A stretch of 64,000 bases of DNA from NCBI GenBank assembly GCA_018296165.2, contig JACKQL020000011.1, forward strand, positions 1,116,001 to 1,180,000. The letters are read 5' to 3'. The notes under the pieces are model-generated. The model was not told the origin of the DNA. It searched no databases and saw nothing but the letters and a program-made list of their open reading frames with translations. Both the position numbers and the translations under genes were made by a program. Numbering within the stretch: the stretch's first letter is position 1; the number at the start of each line of letters is the position of its first letter. Origin of the DNA: Termitomyces sp. T153. Taxonomy: Eukaryota; Basidiomycota; Agaricomycetes; Agaricales; Lyophyllaceae. Shown piece after piece: positions 45,801 to 59,698 of the stretch.

Positions 45801-48800
45801 TCAAGAGACTGGAAATGACAATTCAGCGACTTGCTGCTTGCGACCGACAATGGATCTTACCCCGGAACTTCCTTTTGTTGCTCCACGCTTGTTGAAGAAG
45901 CTCATCATTCGTTTCCTTCCAGTATCCGACCTACTCGGCTTCTCGACCTCTATAGCAGATGACCCCTGTACGAAAGACTCTGGCTCGTCGGAGAAAGGCA
46001 ACGATGCTATTGGCGGTATAAGCTTCGAATTCCGCGACGAAGCTATTCGCCGCCCTCGAGATGGCGACTTGGACTTCCCCCTCGGTTGAGAACGTTCGCG
46101 TTTCAAGTCGTCGTCTCCAGAGAGTGCTCGTGCACGACCAAGTTTTGGAGGCGGACCTTTAACATCAGAGGGTGTGATCGTTTTGGACGAATATGACAGC
46201 AATTTCGTCTTTGAAATCAATTCTCGAGCCACAGGGAAAACGGGGAGTAACGGCTGATGAAAAGCCATCTTGACCCATCCTCTCCAGCTTGTATTGGAGG
46301 GAATAAATTGATTCACCAATTCCTCAAACTAGAACATTCAGTGTCAAGACATCCAAAGATTATTGATGCAGCGTAGTACGTACGCTCCAAGTTTGGTTCC
46401 GATACTCAAGATCTCGAGTTTTGATTCGCGCCTCGTGACACTCGAATGAGCCCTCTTTGACGATGCTTAACAACAAGTTCATGCTAGAAACATGTTATTG
46501 TAGCGCACACAGATTCATGATATAATGGTACCTCGAAATTTTGACAAGAACAAAGCTTCTCTGTGAAGTACGCGTCTTCATCTCAATGGCATCGCTCCTT
46601 TTGTTCCCTTCCCCGTCGCCCAAGAGTAACATCTTGCGAAGCGAGCCCGACGAAGGCATCTTCCTTAAAGTCGGCACAGTCGAATTTTCCTTAGAACTTT
46701 CCCGAAGGTCAGAAAAAGATCTCGACGCGCCTAACTTGCGTAATGGAGGCACCAGTTGACCCTTGGTCGATTCGTGTGGTGGCTTGGGCCCATGTAGTGC
46801 TCGCGGAGAGTCGATTGACATCCGTTTATTGAGTGTTGGTTGGTCTTCCTCGTCTCCAGCATGCCGGCGTTTCCTGGCAGGCCACATGTATTCCATGATG
46901 CGTCGACCAACTCTTGCGTCGATCTGAAGCTGGATGGGATGCAGCGACATTTCAAACGACTCGTAAATGATGATCCCACCAACAGGGGCCAGTACTGTCC
47001 AGCTGGCAATCAAGAAAAGTCCTCTCTAAATATAAGAGAAAGTGTGAGGATAAAAATAGGGTCGTTATCAAAAGTACATGCCTTCAGAAGAGGATGATTT
47101 GCTGGTTCGTCGTACTTGGATACGATCTCCGGCCATATTGCATATTTTGACCCATCAAATGCCGTGAGATCGCGTACAGAAAGGTCATTGCTGGTGGAAC
47201 TATCTCGGCGACTTAACCAATTGAAATTAATGCTCTGGACGACAAGCTTGGCAAAAAGCCCTAGTCTGTCATCCAACATCTTCCATGATATCTCATCGGA
47301 GGACGCATGGAGCAGGAGGGCGGATTTCTGGTCTGAATGATCGCCGTGACGATCTTGAGCTAACTTAATTGCATCAAAAAGGAAGTTCAGCTCTTCAGAA
47401 AGAAGAAAAATGTGAGCTTTAAGCTTGAGTAACTCTAGCTGTCCCTCCTTCGCCTCAAGTTTGCGACTGTGATTGTATTCTGCAGCTTTCCGGGCCTCGT
47501 GGGCTTCTCCCAACCGTACTTGGAGGTTCGCAACGACACCAGCTGCAGATGCAAGGTCCGTAAAGTCATATGTAAACAACAAGGTTTCAAGTTTTTCCAA
47601 TCGCGTCTTATGAGCAGCGTCTGAGAAGAGCAGTAATTGAGTGATGACGTGTGAGATAGCTTGAAAATGTTCGTCGCTTGCAGAGACCGTGAAACGAGGA
47701 ATGTGGACTCGGATGAGATCCTATCAAAATTGATTAGCAGGGGCGAAACCCTATTTTAAACACGCACGGTTTCATCCTGCAGGTGACGATCTCGTGCCGA
47801 AGAACTCGACCCGCAGGGTGCTCTTGTCACAGAGGTGACGTTATTTCGTAGACGCAATCGATTGAATTTATCGTAGTGAAAAATCGCGTCGGTTTGCGGC
47901 ACCAATTGATCAAAAGCAGAGGTTTCACAACGAAGATCGATAAGCACTTCGAAAGGAACATAGAAACTGTCTTTAGTAACCAGACTAGTGGGCGCAAATG
48001 TCTGAAGACTGGACAATGATGTACGACTCCTGTTGTTGATAGTTGAGTCGAGGTTGGGAACGGAAGAGAGTCACTTGCACCTCGACATGACTTTTCCGCT
48101 GACAGGATCATCAACGTTGTTGTTGTCCATGATGGCGAAAACTTGAAGCCTCGCTTGAATTGCGGTGACAATTATGGAATCTTTAGGATTTTCACCCCCC
48201 ATGAGAATCTGGGGTTTCAAAAGAAGACAGAAATGACTCTTCCGCGGAGAGACGCCCTCAGACCAACCATCAAGAGCGTTAAACTTCTCTGTAGGTCTGG
48301 TGGCTTTGTCCTGGTTACTTGGTATCTCAACAGATGGTTTTCCAGAGTCGCCTTTAAAGATCTTCCTTAGGGCAGAAGCTGCCATTTGAGCGGCGTCAAC
48401 GGCTTCCCAGCTCCTCTCTTGGCTCTCCTCAATGTCACTGTCATCATCGAGAGCGGCTTCCGCCTGATCGCGGATGAACTTGACGGCACTAGAATACCTG
48501 ATGAGCTGAAGACTAGGTACCTCATCAAGCCGCTAGACGCACCGGGTCGCCATGTGGTATTCGAGTCCCTTGCGAGCACGGGAACAATAGTAATATTGCA
48601 ATATTACCTGAATCCGTGCAATCAGAGTAAGAAGGTGAAATGAGAAATCCGGCATACATCACGTACTACACTGTCCAAGGATACCTTAGGACAGTGGAAA
48701 TGATAGACGTGCTCAAATTCGGCCCATTCGTCAGGAGAGATAGAATAACTTAAGTTGACCGCGTTGGTTGTTTCTTGGTGTTTGGATGATCCTGAGTCTA

Positions 48801-51800
48801 CACCACGTAGATGTAAGACATAATCCTTCAAAAGTGAAACCTTCTTTTCCAAGATGGCGCTATCCTAACAGTCGTGTGAGAGTAAGAACAGGTGAGAAGA
48901 TAATTCGACATACGTCATCAATGCTTCCCAACTTCTTGTTCTTGATCAACTTACACAACTCACGAATTCTTGCTTCAGCGATGCCGATTTGAACATGAGT
49001 GACAGCTTTTGACGAAACGTCAGAATGCAAACGAAATTGTCTTTGTAAAAAAAACTCTCACAAAGACTCTTCCCTAGGAGACAAGAGTGGGATCCTTCAG
49101 AACCAAACTTGCTCGACAAGGTCGAGTTGTGCGGCAGGACCGAATTTCTCTTGAAGTAAGTGAACTGAGGACAAGTTACGAGTGGTAACAAATGGAGTCT
49201 GGGTTCAGCAGATGATGACCAATCTGTTTCGACGAAATCACAGGTATCGAACCACACAGATGCAGAAGGAATCGTTGGAAGATTTTTGTGAGCTCTATAA
49301 TTGCTACGCTGGGGAGGCGCAATCATTCCAATCTCCTGACGTAGAGGTTCCTTGAAGATAGCTAGGAGGGCTCGTAAATCCATTCCTTTCAGGGACACTT
49401 CAGCAGCATAGACAGGCTTTCGCCTGAGGACTTTCGTGGTATTTGGAATGAGGCTCGGCACCGGCGTTTCTTCATCGCGTTGATGCATGTCTGCATGGAT
49501 TTCCTCGATTATTCCTTTGACACCAATCCAGGGAGTAACTCCATCAACCCAAGCTAGAAGACGTTGAGCAGACGAGATAGTAATTTATGGAACACTCACT
49601 TTCTCTGGATTCATCTATATAAGCGTGCATGATGAATAAGTTCCGTATATGAAGTCGATATTTTAATGTTGCCAGATGTCGACCGAACTTGGGTGAAATG
49701 GGCCGGGGTGGGTAATATGAACCCTGTCGCGTAGGTAAAGAAAGTGCGCTATCAAACAAGGAGCACCAGGCCCAGAAATGAGCAAAGGCTTTTGGAGTAA
49801 GATGTATGCTACTTGGTTCTTGATTCGAACCCAGAGCTGCAGGACGAGTGGAGGATGTCAATGATATCGACAGATGAATAAAATCTGAGCGAAAACCGTT
49901 GTATGAGTCTCTTGAACTCTGTTTGAAAAGTGTGAGAAGGAGAACATCTGCTATTGATCAACAAACCTTCATCTTGGGGACCACTACTTTTTTTTCCAGT
50001 CTGACTTTATAGTGAGGCAAGAACTCGAAATATCTGCACTTCCTGTGGAAAGCAGATCCAGAGCAAGTGTAGCATTCACCACCACAAGCGCGCTCCAAAA
50101 CAAAGCCCACGCCGAATCGGACTCCAGATCGGACCTTGGCAATGATTTTACGGAAAGGTTTCGAAGCCTCTGGCGTTCGAGAGGCAAAAGAAGGCAGCTG
50201 ATTTTGAGGATAAAGATGCTCTAGACTAGAAAACATTCAGATCAATGCGACATCTGGTTCGTTGGACCTTGGACTCACTTGGGAATCGCGATGAACATAG
50301 AATCACTAATAACTTGCATGAGCTCTCTGTCCTTGTTCTCCCGAGCAATGAGAAGTTTCGTGTTTCCTAGCCATGCCAGTACAAATCCAGCACCTTCGTT
50401 GTCGAGCTTATACGGATCGCGAGAACCTGTAAACTATATTCAATCATCGAAAGACTGCCTAACACCCCTTCAAACCTTTCAGATGGAAGCGAACTTCGCC
50501 CTTGAAGGTTATCACAAAAGTCCAATGAAAAATTAGTCTCATCTAAAAAACAGATATGATAAGAGTGTCTTCGATTGTTCGTATAGACAAACCTTATCCC
50601 AGAATCCAATTCCTGGGGAACTATCACGAGGTGCAGTAGTTAGATTCTCAATGACCTTCATAAGATCCTGAATCGCTGGGGCATAGCTTATGCTCCATGA
50701 AAGGACTGTGGTACTGGTAGTGTTTACGTGTATAACTGGATTAGCATACGTCTTCACTGGCATGATTGTTTTTGGAACAGAGATTGAGAATGCAGAAGCT
50801 CCTCTGGCACCTTGGTCTGAATCCAAAATGACGCAGTCAATCCAGTCAACGGAAAGCTCGCTCCCCATTTCTTCTGCAATAACCAGATCTGTTTCGAATG
50901 CCCATGCTGGAGTAGTGTGGTCTTTAGTGGCAGGGATGCTGAACAATGGCAATGGATAATCTCTGAGAGTTATATGTAAAGACGTCAGCGTGAAATTCAA
51001 ATGTAGTGGGATCAACAAGGAGAACTCGGTGTCGCGTGGCAGACCACTTCCTTGTTCATATAGGAAATCAGATAGACTTTCGGCTGGAAACGAAGGTCGA
51101 TGAACGTCCAGGAACACTTCGTGAAACAGAGCCCGGAAGAGCGGGGGAGCTGGTGGAATTGGCGAAACTTGGACAATGTCTGGCACCTTTAAGCCAGAAT
51201 CCTTGTTTGTATGCTTGCCCCGTAGAAGCTGATTCATTGCCTTGTCCGATCTGGAATGTATCTGGCAAAGATCTCGAAGTCTCAATGTCCAATCTAGCTC
51301 ATGGACTGCGTCCAATCTTCGGCGTGCCTCGCCTATTGATACCGAATGTTCCCCTCCAAAATGGTAGTCGACTCCACGTTCAGCGGAACCCGAAGGAGGA
51401 AACTGTGACTCCGCCCGATATATAGCAGCCACCTTCGCCTTATAAGCCTCTTCACGATCTATCCTCTGCTTTGCGGCATCATATCCGCACCTCCATATGA
51501 CAGAAAGTTTACTTTCAAATGGATCATCCGCCGCTTCGAGACACAGCCAGCGAAAATGGACTATAATCCTTGGAACATGTTTGGGCCCTTCCGGTTCTGG
51601 CGTCGGCATAGATGTATACTTGTGCTGAGCGGTGATGTAATTGAGGTGTCGGATGGCCTTCACTGTCACTACCGCGTCCGTGACAAGATCGGCAAATATG
51701 TAGTCGTGAGGGATCCGTAGACGCGCGCTCTCGCCATCCAAAGATATTGAGGGAGTTACATGAGATGATGCTAGAGATCCTTGCAGAGTTTGGATACAGA

Positions 51801-54800
51801 CCAGTTCCTCCCACTTCGTGCCGTGTTGTTCTTCCCATTTCATAATACGCCGGTGAAGGCAGACCCAAACGACGAGTTTCCCCAACTGCATGGAGAGAGA
51901 TCGTTCTGGAAGGGCGTGGATCTCAACGTCATCTATCCGAGCCACTAGTTGCCGAGTTCGCAGTTCATATTGGATTTGTACAGTGGCAATCTTGATCTTG
52001 ATCTTGGTTCTTAATTCAGAGGGAGGTTTCACCTTTACAGCGTGATCAGAGAATGACTTTGTAAATATACCCTTGATGCATTGCAATGCAAGCATAAGGC
52101 TATAAATGTAGGCAAGATGAAATGTCGCTTTGACATTAGGCACAACCATAGAAAGGTCACAGGTGTCCCCAGCCTTTGAAGGAACGGCCCCACGCTTGCC
52201 AAACAAACACAAGTTGACAGTTATGCTGGGAATATTAAGAAATTCCTGTTTTTCCAAGGCGGGGTCGTCTCGCTCAAAAAGGAACGGATTATCAGCATCA
52301 TACTGAGTGGACACAGCACTTCGGAAAGAAAGACCCGAGAAGGATATTTTGATATGAGCCGAAGCCTTTTCCGTGATGACAGAGGTACGTGCTGCAGAAA
52401 CAGCATCTATGAGGTGCTGCTGAGGAAGACGAAGTTTTTCTCGCCTTTTCGTTTGCTCGTTAAGACCGTGGAAGCGATGGATGTGATTCGCGTGCATAGA
52501 ACAATAGCTAATCAATAGACTTGTACGAAAAGCAACGCCTCGCGACAAATCCAAGTTGTCCCGGGGGTTGATATCCGGAGATGTAAGAATCACCGCAAAT
52601 CTTGGAATGGCTAGAGTTGTTGATATCCCTGGAAGCATGCGGTCCAAGAGTGGCCGTTTCGCTGTTGGCATCGAGTGGGAATCCTCTTGAGGGGGAACGA
52701 TCGAAGAAAGTTGCTGAAGGGCTGCAACCACATGGGGATTCCACACTTCAACACAAACTGCATCCGTCGATATATGGAGCTCGAGTATCGGTGAGTGTGC
52801 CAATACAGACGCAAGAAAATCCTCATCGTAATCCATAAAAGCGATTGCGTGGCCATCTCCAAATACCTCGAAAGATTCAATAGACAGGATCGAAGGATCT
52901 TCCAAAAAGTCCATGCTGTATGAACGAAGACTTGTAAATTTGCACGTATCCAGCCGGGCTCTTGACCTTACCCGCATAAGAGTGGGCTCTAGGATGAGGG
53001 AGAACTTGAAATAATTCCGAAACGGGACTCTGCTATGATCGGAATGACGCGCAGTGCTCTTGTAATCATCAACGAAGCTAGATTCCATGGAGAACACAAA
53101 GCCATTGTTGCGAACTTCCACTGCAAAAGGCTCTGCACCCTTGGTATCAGCACAAATGATACGACCGCGCAAGATCCCGCATTCGGCGTCGACTGCAATC
53201 CGCGGCATCTTAAAAGAATCAGGAGGTGTTCGAGATGAAGTAGTTGCTCTAGTGGATGGTTCAATATGGGCGATCAGCTCGCGGAGCCGCTCTAAACGCT
53301 CTGTGACATCAAACCCGCCAACTTTGGCACGAATAGCAAGAAAAGGAGCATTCGGATCACCAGCCATAAAAGGGGAGGGCGCAAGCCATGGTGCCGGCCA
53401 TTGGGTTATTATTGCCTGCAATTTCATCGTTTCTAGAGTGAGTAGTCGCATGCTATCGAGCTTCGTGCGCCGTTCCACGGCCACCTGGGTTGTCGAAAAC
53501 TTGAATGCGTAGGTATCAGGGTCACAATTTTCAATTTTCTTATGGTTTCCTAGCCAATTTCTTCGGAAAGTATCCTCAGAGGGGCTGTTGCTAATGCTTG
53601 AACTTAAGACAATATTGTGGACCTCGAGTTGGTAGGGATCCAGCCCCCATTTGTTTTGAGTAGCAAGTGTGACAGAAGATATTTGAATAGTGGCATGGTT
53701 GAGAACGGATAGAAGGGACTAAAAACCGAAAGTGAGTAAAACTTGACGTCAAACGTTCAAGATATCCATACCGTCTTCTTATAATTTTTCAGACGCGTGC
53801 ACGGTTTATAGAGAATACGGCGGCGAGGCCGAATAGAGGCCTTCCATGAGATTTAATCAAACGTCTAGTGAGATCTACAACATACTCACTGAAAGTTTTT
53901 CAAGAAAAGGCGATGACGGTAATGAAGCGGGAGCAGGCGACAAGCCAGCCGAAGACGCAGATCCGGGTTTAAGAGACAATGTCGGAGACAGAAGCGAGAA
54001 AACGCTTTCTGTTTCCGTGCTTGGGCTGGTAATCGGTGAGGATGAGAACAAAGTCGAGGACTGCAATGGAGAGATTGATTCTCCAAGATCGAATTCATGC
54101 ACGACTTCGGATTCATTCGGCCCGAGACTTTGCAAAAGTAGCTTCAAAGTGTCCAGCTCCACTGAACAGTCCCCAATATTCAAGGAAACCTCTAAACTGT
54201 GGTTGTCTGCAGTTCCTTCACGAGGATTGAATCGCAAAGAACCGTCAAAATCGATTGCACCGGGGAGATGCAAAAACTGAGCTGTTTTGACTGTACACGA
54301 ATGAGTCAAGCAAGGTCATATAAGATGAAGTAAAGGAATCATTCACCCGTTCGAGACGCTTCAGGGAGCGCCGAACCAGCTATGTGATGTAATCTTACCG
54401 CGATTGAAGCGTTCCCTTGAGTATTCCCCCAGGCTCTATCAAGGGTTCTCTGAAAACTAGCCGCGAAGCGTTTCCTCCAGGCTGCCATGCCATAAGAACG
54501 CCTTGATCTGGCGGGACGAGGTTTTGAGTGGTTGGCCCTATCGATTACGTTCTCAAGATCAGTGAAAGACAGGTTCACATGCAGAGTCAGAATTCCCGCT
54601 GAGACCGAGGCGCCCAGCAGGTCGGGAAATGTGGCTGTAGTCGAGTGTGCCTCAAAATAGAGACCAGATATTATGTGCGGCAACCATCGTATCAGAAGTC
54701 GAAGAACTGCTACAACACAGGTACGAATAAGTGGCCTCAAGTGTGGTTCCACAACGGCATAAGCACTCGACGCGAGATTCCAAAGGCGATGAGCCATTGG

Positions 54801-55187
54801 TGAAGGCGCAAAGTCAGCCAGAGTGAGGCGACGATTATGGCGGGTGAGTCTAGGAAGAGGTTTCGCTTTGCTCCTGCCAACTTCAACATTCACCCCGTCT
54901 AGCCTCACGTTAATGCCCTTTGCGAAAGAGAAGCTGTAGCGAACACGATCTACACGAATGGTTCGGGGGCCGGCGCGGATGTATAGCCCACGAATTGAGA
55001 AAAAGCTGACGCTTCGAATGTGCACATGCTTGGAGATTGTATTGAGTATTAGAGGGAATAGATATGAACGGAAGAAAAGGGAGACTGTGGCGATTCGGAT
55101 GATCCAGATGATAATGGATATCCACCAGAGGTTTGTCGGGTTTTCGAGCAAGAATGCACGAAGAAACGAAACTGGGGTGTAAGACAT
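45801..55187 (-). CDS. FMP27: FMP27/BLTP2 (Hobbit) bridge-like lipid transfer protein
   Basis: Very large RBG/bridge protein that moves bulk lipid at ER-plasma membrane contacts. Start MSYTPVSFLRAFLLENPTNL (55185-55187), with the N-terminal ER anchor (WWISIIIWIIRIATVSLFF) and RSVSFFSIRGLYIRAGPRTI and FAKGINVRLDGVNVEVGR, the first groove repeat. The long exon at about 50580-53490 carries beta-rich repeats and ends with GIGFWDK (GFWDK domain). The next exons have NLQGRSSLPSERFEG-type spacing, then FTGSRDPYKLDNEGAGFVLA with IARENKDRELMQVI (typical FMP27 motif), AFAHFWAWCSLFDSALSLPT (WPPW-region), and near the end HPIQLQIDARVGRRIMEYMW. The C-terminus is basic and Ser-rich, ending VAELSFPVS, TGA at 45801-45803. 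Many introns; I did not resolve every junction. Roughly 2,800 residues expected. Confidence 0.9.
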
Positions 55188-55611
55188 GGTACTGGAGCGT
55201 AGATGAGAAAGTCAGCAGGTCATATAACGCACGACTGATGAAATCTAGGTCGCTTGGACTTTTAATGTGTACACAGGTCCTGACCGTCTTGCCAGTGGAG
55301 GTTGCCAAAATTAGGTGCAGCGAAATATCGACAGGAGCAGCGTATCAATCAACAACTAGGCAAAAAATAGCTAGCCACGTTACCAGCATCAACGTCTTCA
55401 AGTTCCGGCATGCCACCGTGTAGGCGCATTTCTTGTTTCTGATTTGACGTAAGCGACATGAGGATTGTTATGCTCAGGCGCTAAGACCAAGCAATGACAC
55501 AGCCACGATCATTCCCCACAATCCGGAACCTTAATTTCATACTGTTCCCATTTCCCCTATGTATACTGTAGATCCCTATGTATACTGACACTCTAACCAG
55601 ACATCTCTTGC
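55188..55611. other. FMP27 upstream region / DPB2 3' flank
   Basis: 424 bp. Contains a short tandem repeat at 55555-55587; otherwise nothing recognised. Confidence 0.5.
55555..55587. repeat. 14-bp direct repeat, 19-bp period
   Basis: CCCTATGTATACTG occurs at 55555-55568 and 55574-55587, just beyond the DPB2 stop. Probably a short local duplication. Confidence 0.6.
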
Positions 55612-57810
55612 TTATTCATCAGGGTCCATATCTAAAATACTGCATTCGAAATCAGATAATCAGCAGATTGTCTAGATGATAAAGTGGAGATATACCATTC
55701 TTCCGAGTTTGTCTCCGCTGGCTTGTATGTCGCAAAGACATAGGAGTTCCCAATAAAGCTTCCGGGATTCAAAACATGGCATCCGGTATATGTGATCTTG
55801 TACCGATCATATTTGTCGGCCATGACAAGCTATGTCGGTTCAAGTTCATGAAGCTACCGAGAGGACACGAGGCGGACAGAGCTTACCACGGTAGGAAGAG
55901 GATAGAGGCGGAGTGAATGGTCATAGTCAGGTAATGTCGGCTGTATATCAATGGTTAATGGGCTCAAATGACCTTGGTCCAGGATAGTTTGAACAAGCTA
56001 TATGGTGTCAGCTTGCGTGAGCAGGTGTTACTTATACAAAACACCCACGAATCTCTTCAAGGTCTCGCTGTCCACGTTTGGTTTCACACCCACGACATGT
56101 CTTAGCATCCTTGACATGATGTCATTTCTGAAGATGACGATCTCTTGATCAAAGAACTTAATTCGACACGGATTTGTCGCAAAGTGTACTTTTGGAACCT
56201 TGGACTGCAATCGTGCCACGAGAGACGAAAGTAGGTGATGTCGTGGTAGAGTTCCATTTACAGTGATATCTAGTGGGCCTGGGACGAAGATAAAGTGAGT
56301 TTCCCGGATGATTGGTGGGTACGATATAATGAGATCTGCCAAGGCTTCAAAGTTGTCTAATGGAAGCTCAGTTGATGTTCTGTGTTTCGGGTTTTCCTCG
56401 ACACACCTTGGTAATTTTGAATATCACGGCTATTCCCATGGGAGATCGCTTGACGCGTAAAGTTACCACATAAGACAATAAGCTTTGGTATGAAGCTGTT
56501 CTCAATGCAATTGTCGAACATCTTCTGTAGTCCGATGAGAGTTTGAGGATGGTCGAGCCATACGTCAGAGAGGAAAAAGAAATGAAGATCTGGCAGTTCT
56601 TCCCGAACACGGACCGAAAATCGAGACTGTATCTATGCGTTGGTATCAAATGAACGAAGTGCCAGAATTATGCCTACGTCTTCTAACAAGGACGTTGATC
56701 CCTTGCCCAAAAAGTCGATGTGTCCGTATATCGACCTAAGAGTATTGAGCCTGGATTGTAGACCGTAGAAGCAGTGCCAACCTACCGTGATGTTTCGCGA
56801 GACTCGCACGGCGGTTGGCCAATTGCTACGATCTCCAAGGTCGCGTCTTCCGTATATTCGCCTTCAACAAGTGCGAACGAGCCCTCCGTAAACAAACCGT
56901 CCCCAGGCTCGTCCTATACCTACTCGTTCTGAGAACCAATCATGATTGAACATGAGTAAACCCACCAAGTTTGAAAAATCGAGTTCGACACTCCCGTCCG
57001 AATCCTCGATGCACAGCTTCCCTTCCTTGTTATGCGTGAGCATTCCGAGAAGTAGGAACCTCTCTCCCGCGCGTCCCAGAAGCTGTTTCGTGGACCTCAG
57101 CTGGAGGATATCGTCAGATATTCTAGTCATCGTGTCGATTCCAAAGACTCACAGTAACGAGTTTTTCCCTGTCTTTGGAAGGAAGTGTCGAAGGCGCAAA
57201 GTGCTCGTTGCGCAACACGCACTGCTTTATTATGTTCAATCTATTTCGTATCGCGAGGATGCGGGATTCCGCGGTCCCTGAGACTGTAAGAGGTCCCTGG
57301 GCTCTGAAGCATCTCATCTTGAAAATTTGAAAAGAATGCACATAAATGACACTTACTTGGTAAACGTCCCAGCTTCTGACGACCAATGCCATAGGGGCAT
57401 ATCAAAAGCGTTGATAACGTATAAATGACTTTCTGGGTCAAGCAACTCCTTCTCCTCGTCCACTTGTTCCGTCTGATTTCGCATTCCTTGATAAACGCGC
57501 TCCAAAATATTGAGATCAACCTTCATATTCACGTCTGCATAATTTTGAACTCGGCCTTGGTTCAAGGAAGAAGGGGCAGTCGCACCTTCCTGCTTGCTGT
57601 ACTCCAAAGCTAGCAGCTCTATAGTCGTTTCAAGCTCGTCATCCGCAATCTCATTCTCGTCCAGGATTTCCTCGATCCTTTGGGACACCTCGGACCCCAG
57701 AGAATAACTAAACTTCCGAAACACCTAACAACACGCGCGTTTATTTCAAGTTCAGAGACGAAAACCGAACGACGAACCTTCAAAACTCGTCTCTGCCTAT
57801 CGTCTGCCAT
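55612..57810 (-). CDS. DPB2: DNA polymerase epsilon subunit B
   Basis: Essential non-catalytic subunit of leading-strand polymerase epsilon; links it to the CMG helicase. Start chosen at [20 protein letters not shown] (57808-57810); an in-frame ATG at 57840 would add ten residues. The N-terminal helical domain is followed by [20 protein letters not shown], the OB region [20 protein letters not shown] and [37 protein letters not shown], then the inactive calcineurin-like fold: [86 protein letters not shown]. The last intron (donor GTATAT after EEC) gives the end CILDMDPDE with TAA at 55612-55614. About eight introns. Confidence 0.94.
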
Positions 57811-58028
57811 GTAACCTAGCTTTATCGACGCGTGTTGCAAGTCCGTGTAATCGATGGTGAAGGTTCAAACGAAAAAAACGCGTCTCACGAGACGAGTGAT
57901 GTGACGACGTGTTGGAGGCACGTGTAGGAGCCCCTAATATAGCCGCCACCGTTCTTGCTCTTACTCAAGACGTCCATGCTCGCCATACCTCCCTGGCCTT
58001 ACTGATCCATCCTCAATCTGCGATACCC
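57811..58028. promoter_or_regulatory. 218-bp divergent promoter DPB2 / PHAF1 homolog
   Basis: Contains ACGCGT-like strings: AAACGCGTC at 57878-57886 and TCGACGCGTG at 57825-57834. ACGCGT is the MluI cell-cycle box bound by MBF at yeast DNA-replication genes, which would suit DPB2. Confidence 0.5.
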
Positions 58029-59541
58029 ATGTTTTCTACTCTCGATGTTGACATACGGCCGGGCTCGGGGCTGGGTAGATTCGAAATCGGTAAGTATTTC
58101 CTCACTGATAAGATCCAAGGCTCAAACACCTGCCGTCCCACTTACAGGAGCATCCCTATGGACCGTTCTCGACATGCTGCGCCACCTTCAACATTCCTTC
58201 CCTCAGGTAGAAATCAAATACGACCCAGACACATCCTCAACGACACCAGTGATTCTCCATATCCGTCCGCACCTCGACCTGCTCTTCTCAGGCAAACACC
58301 AGCGTCTACACACGATCTGCCTGCGCAAGCTCCGAGACCCCAATCCGCCGGTTCTGTTAAGGTACAAAGACATGATTCTCTCCTCGACGGAAGAGTGCCT
58401 CACGCGAGTTGCTGTCCGACGGACGTTTGGGCCTACGTATCCGGGAGACGAGCTGCGCTACCCCGGGCTGTGGTTTAGCTTTGAGGAAGATACGATGGGA
58501 GAAGGTGTGAAGAGTGGGCATGGGGATGATAGGACGCAGGAGGTCAAGCGTGTCATGATATCTCAGAAAGAGAACGATGGGAAGAGTCTTGATGCTCTCG
58601 AGGAGGTCCGCGAGCTCCCTGTCATGGCAGGAGACGTTAGACAAGCGGTGGTGAAAGTGTGTTTGCTTTTCAGTGGGAGTTACAGGTTCTCATTAGGTCT
58701 AGGTCCACCACGGCGTCACACTGCACTTTTATCCAGCATCATCGCAGCCTGTGCACGTCAAACTTGGGGAGACCACAGCCCAGGATCTTACACTCGATCT
58801 AGGACCACCACTTCGCGTGCACTACAAAGAGGATGAACGGATGTCTATACACGCCAAGGACAATACTTCAGAAGCGCATGACGAACCTAGATGTATGACT
58901 TTGCCACACACCATCCTTCGTCTATCGCTAACTTTCACAACGAGAAGACTTTTACAATTACTTTCAACATGGATTAGACTTTCTCATTACAGGTCCAGAA
59001 CACACCGTGACAAAAATAATCCTTCACACTAACGTGGTTCGTCATCATTTCTCCTCTCACAAAAGACCAGCTCAATCTGATACCTTTAACAGCCAGGTTC
59101 CCCTCTTTTCCAACGCTACAAACGATGTAACTGGGAAATTGAAGGTGAACCAGAAGATGACGAAGATGGTATCGTCTCGGCCCCTTATATTCTCCCACCC
59201 AAACTGAGACTGACGTTTGAAGATACACCCCCGCGCAAGCGATTTTTCGACAGGGTAAACATTGTGATCTTCCATACTGACGTTGTCCTTCTGATGCATA
59301 AATGCAGTTCGAAACAATAAGTCACTTCCTAAGCCCTCGAGAACCTCCACCTTCAATGCACCTCGACCGGACTGACGAAGAGGAAGACGTAACGTTACCA
59401 AGTGCAACATCTCGATGTAAGACATGTCCATCAACCCACAGATAAACTGTTGACAATTTAGTCCGCGCAGTGTACGGTTACGATGGCATCATCTTAGAGG
59501 TTTCGGAATCTTCACAGGTGCTATCTGTTACGCTGTTCTGA
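58029..59541 (+). CDS. PHAF1/UPF0183 (C16orf70) homolog
   Basis: Conserved eukaryotic protein; the animal homolog acts with BCAS3 at phagophore membranes, fungal role unknown. Start ATG 58029: MFSTLDVDIRPGSGLGRFEI, an intron, then GASLWTVLDMLRHLQHSFPQ and VEIKYDPDTSSTTPVILHI (UPF0183 opening). The main exon continues LDLLFSGKHQRLHTICL, VAVRRTFGPTYPGDELRYPG and WFSFEEDT. After introns: LTLDLGPPLRVHYKEDERMS (metal-independent conserved core), EDFYNYFQHGLDFLITGPEH with TVTKIILHTN, and PGSPLFQRYKRCNWEIE. The C-terminus includes LRLTFEDTPPRKRFFD and SESSQVLSVTLF, TGA at 59539-59541. At least six introns. Confidence 0.87.
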
Positions 59542-59698
59542 GTGGAATATACGTGTGTCGTGGTTGTCAAGTATCTAAACTGTGGATAATGTACTCCTAG
59601 TGTTGCAATTGAATGTGAACTACATACGTGACTGATGGGTGGCTCAGAGGGAAGAAGTGAATGAGTACTAAATATACAATACACGAGTCTTGCGGGCG

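Noticed and set aside
58203..58644. Minus-strand frames opposite the PHAF1 homolog
   Set aside because: Shadows of the plus-strand exon, which has conserved UPF0183 blocks.
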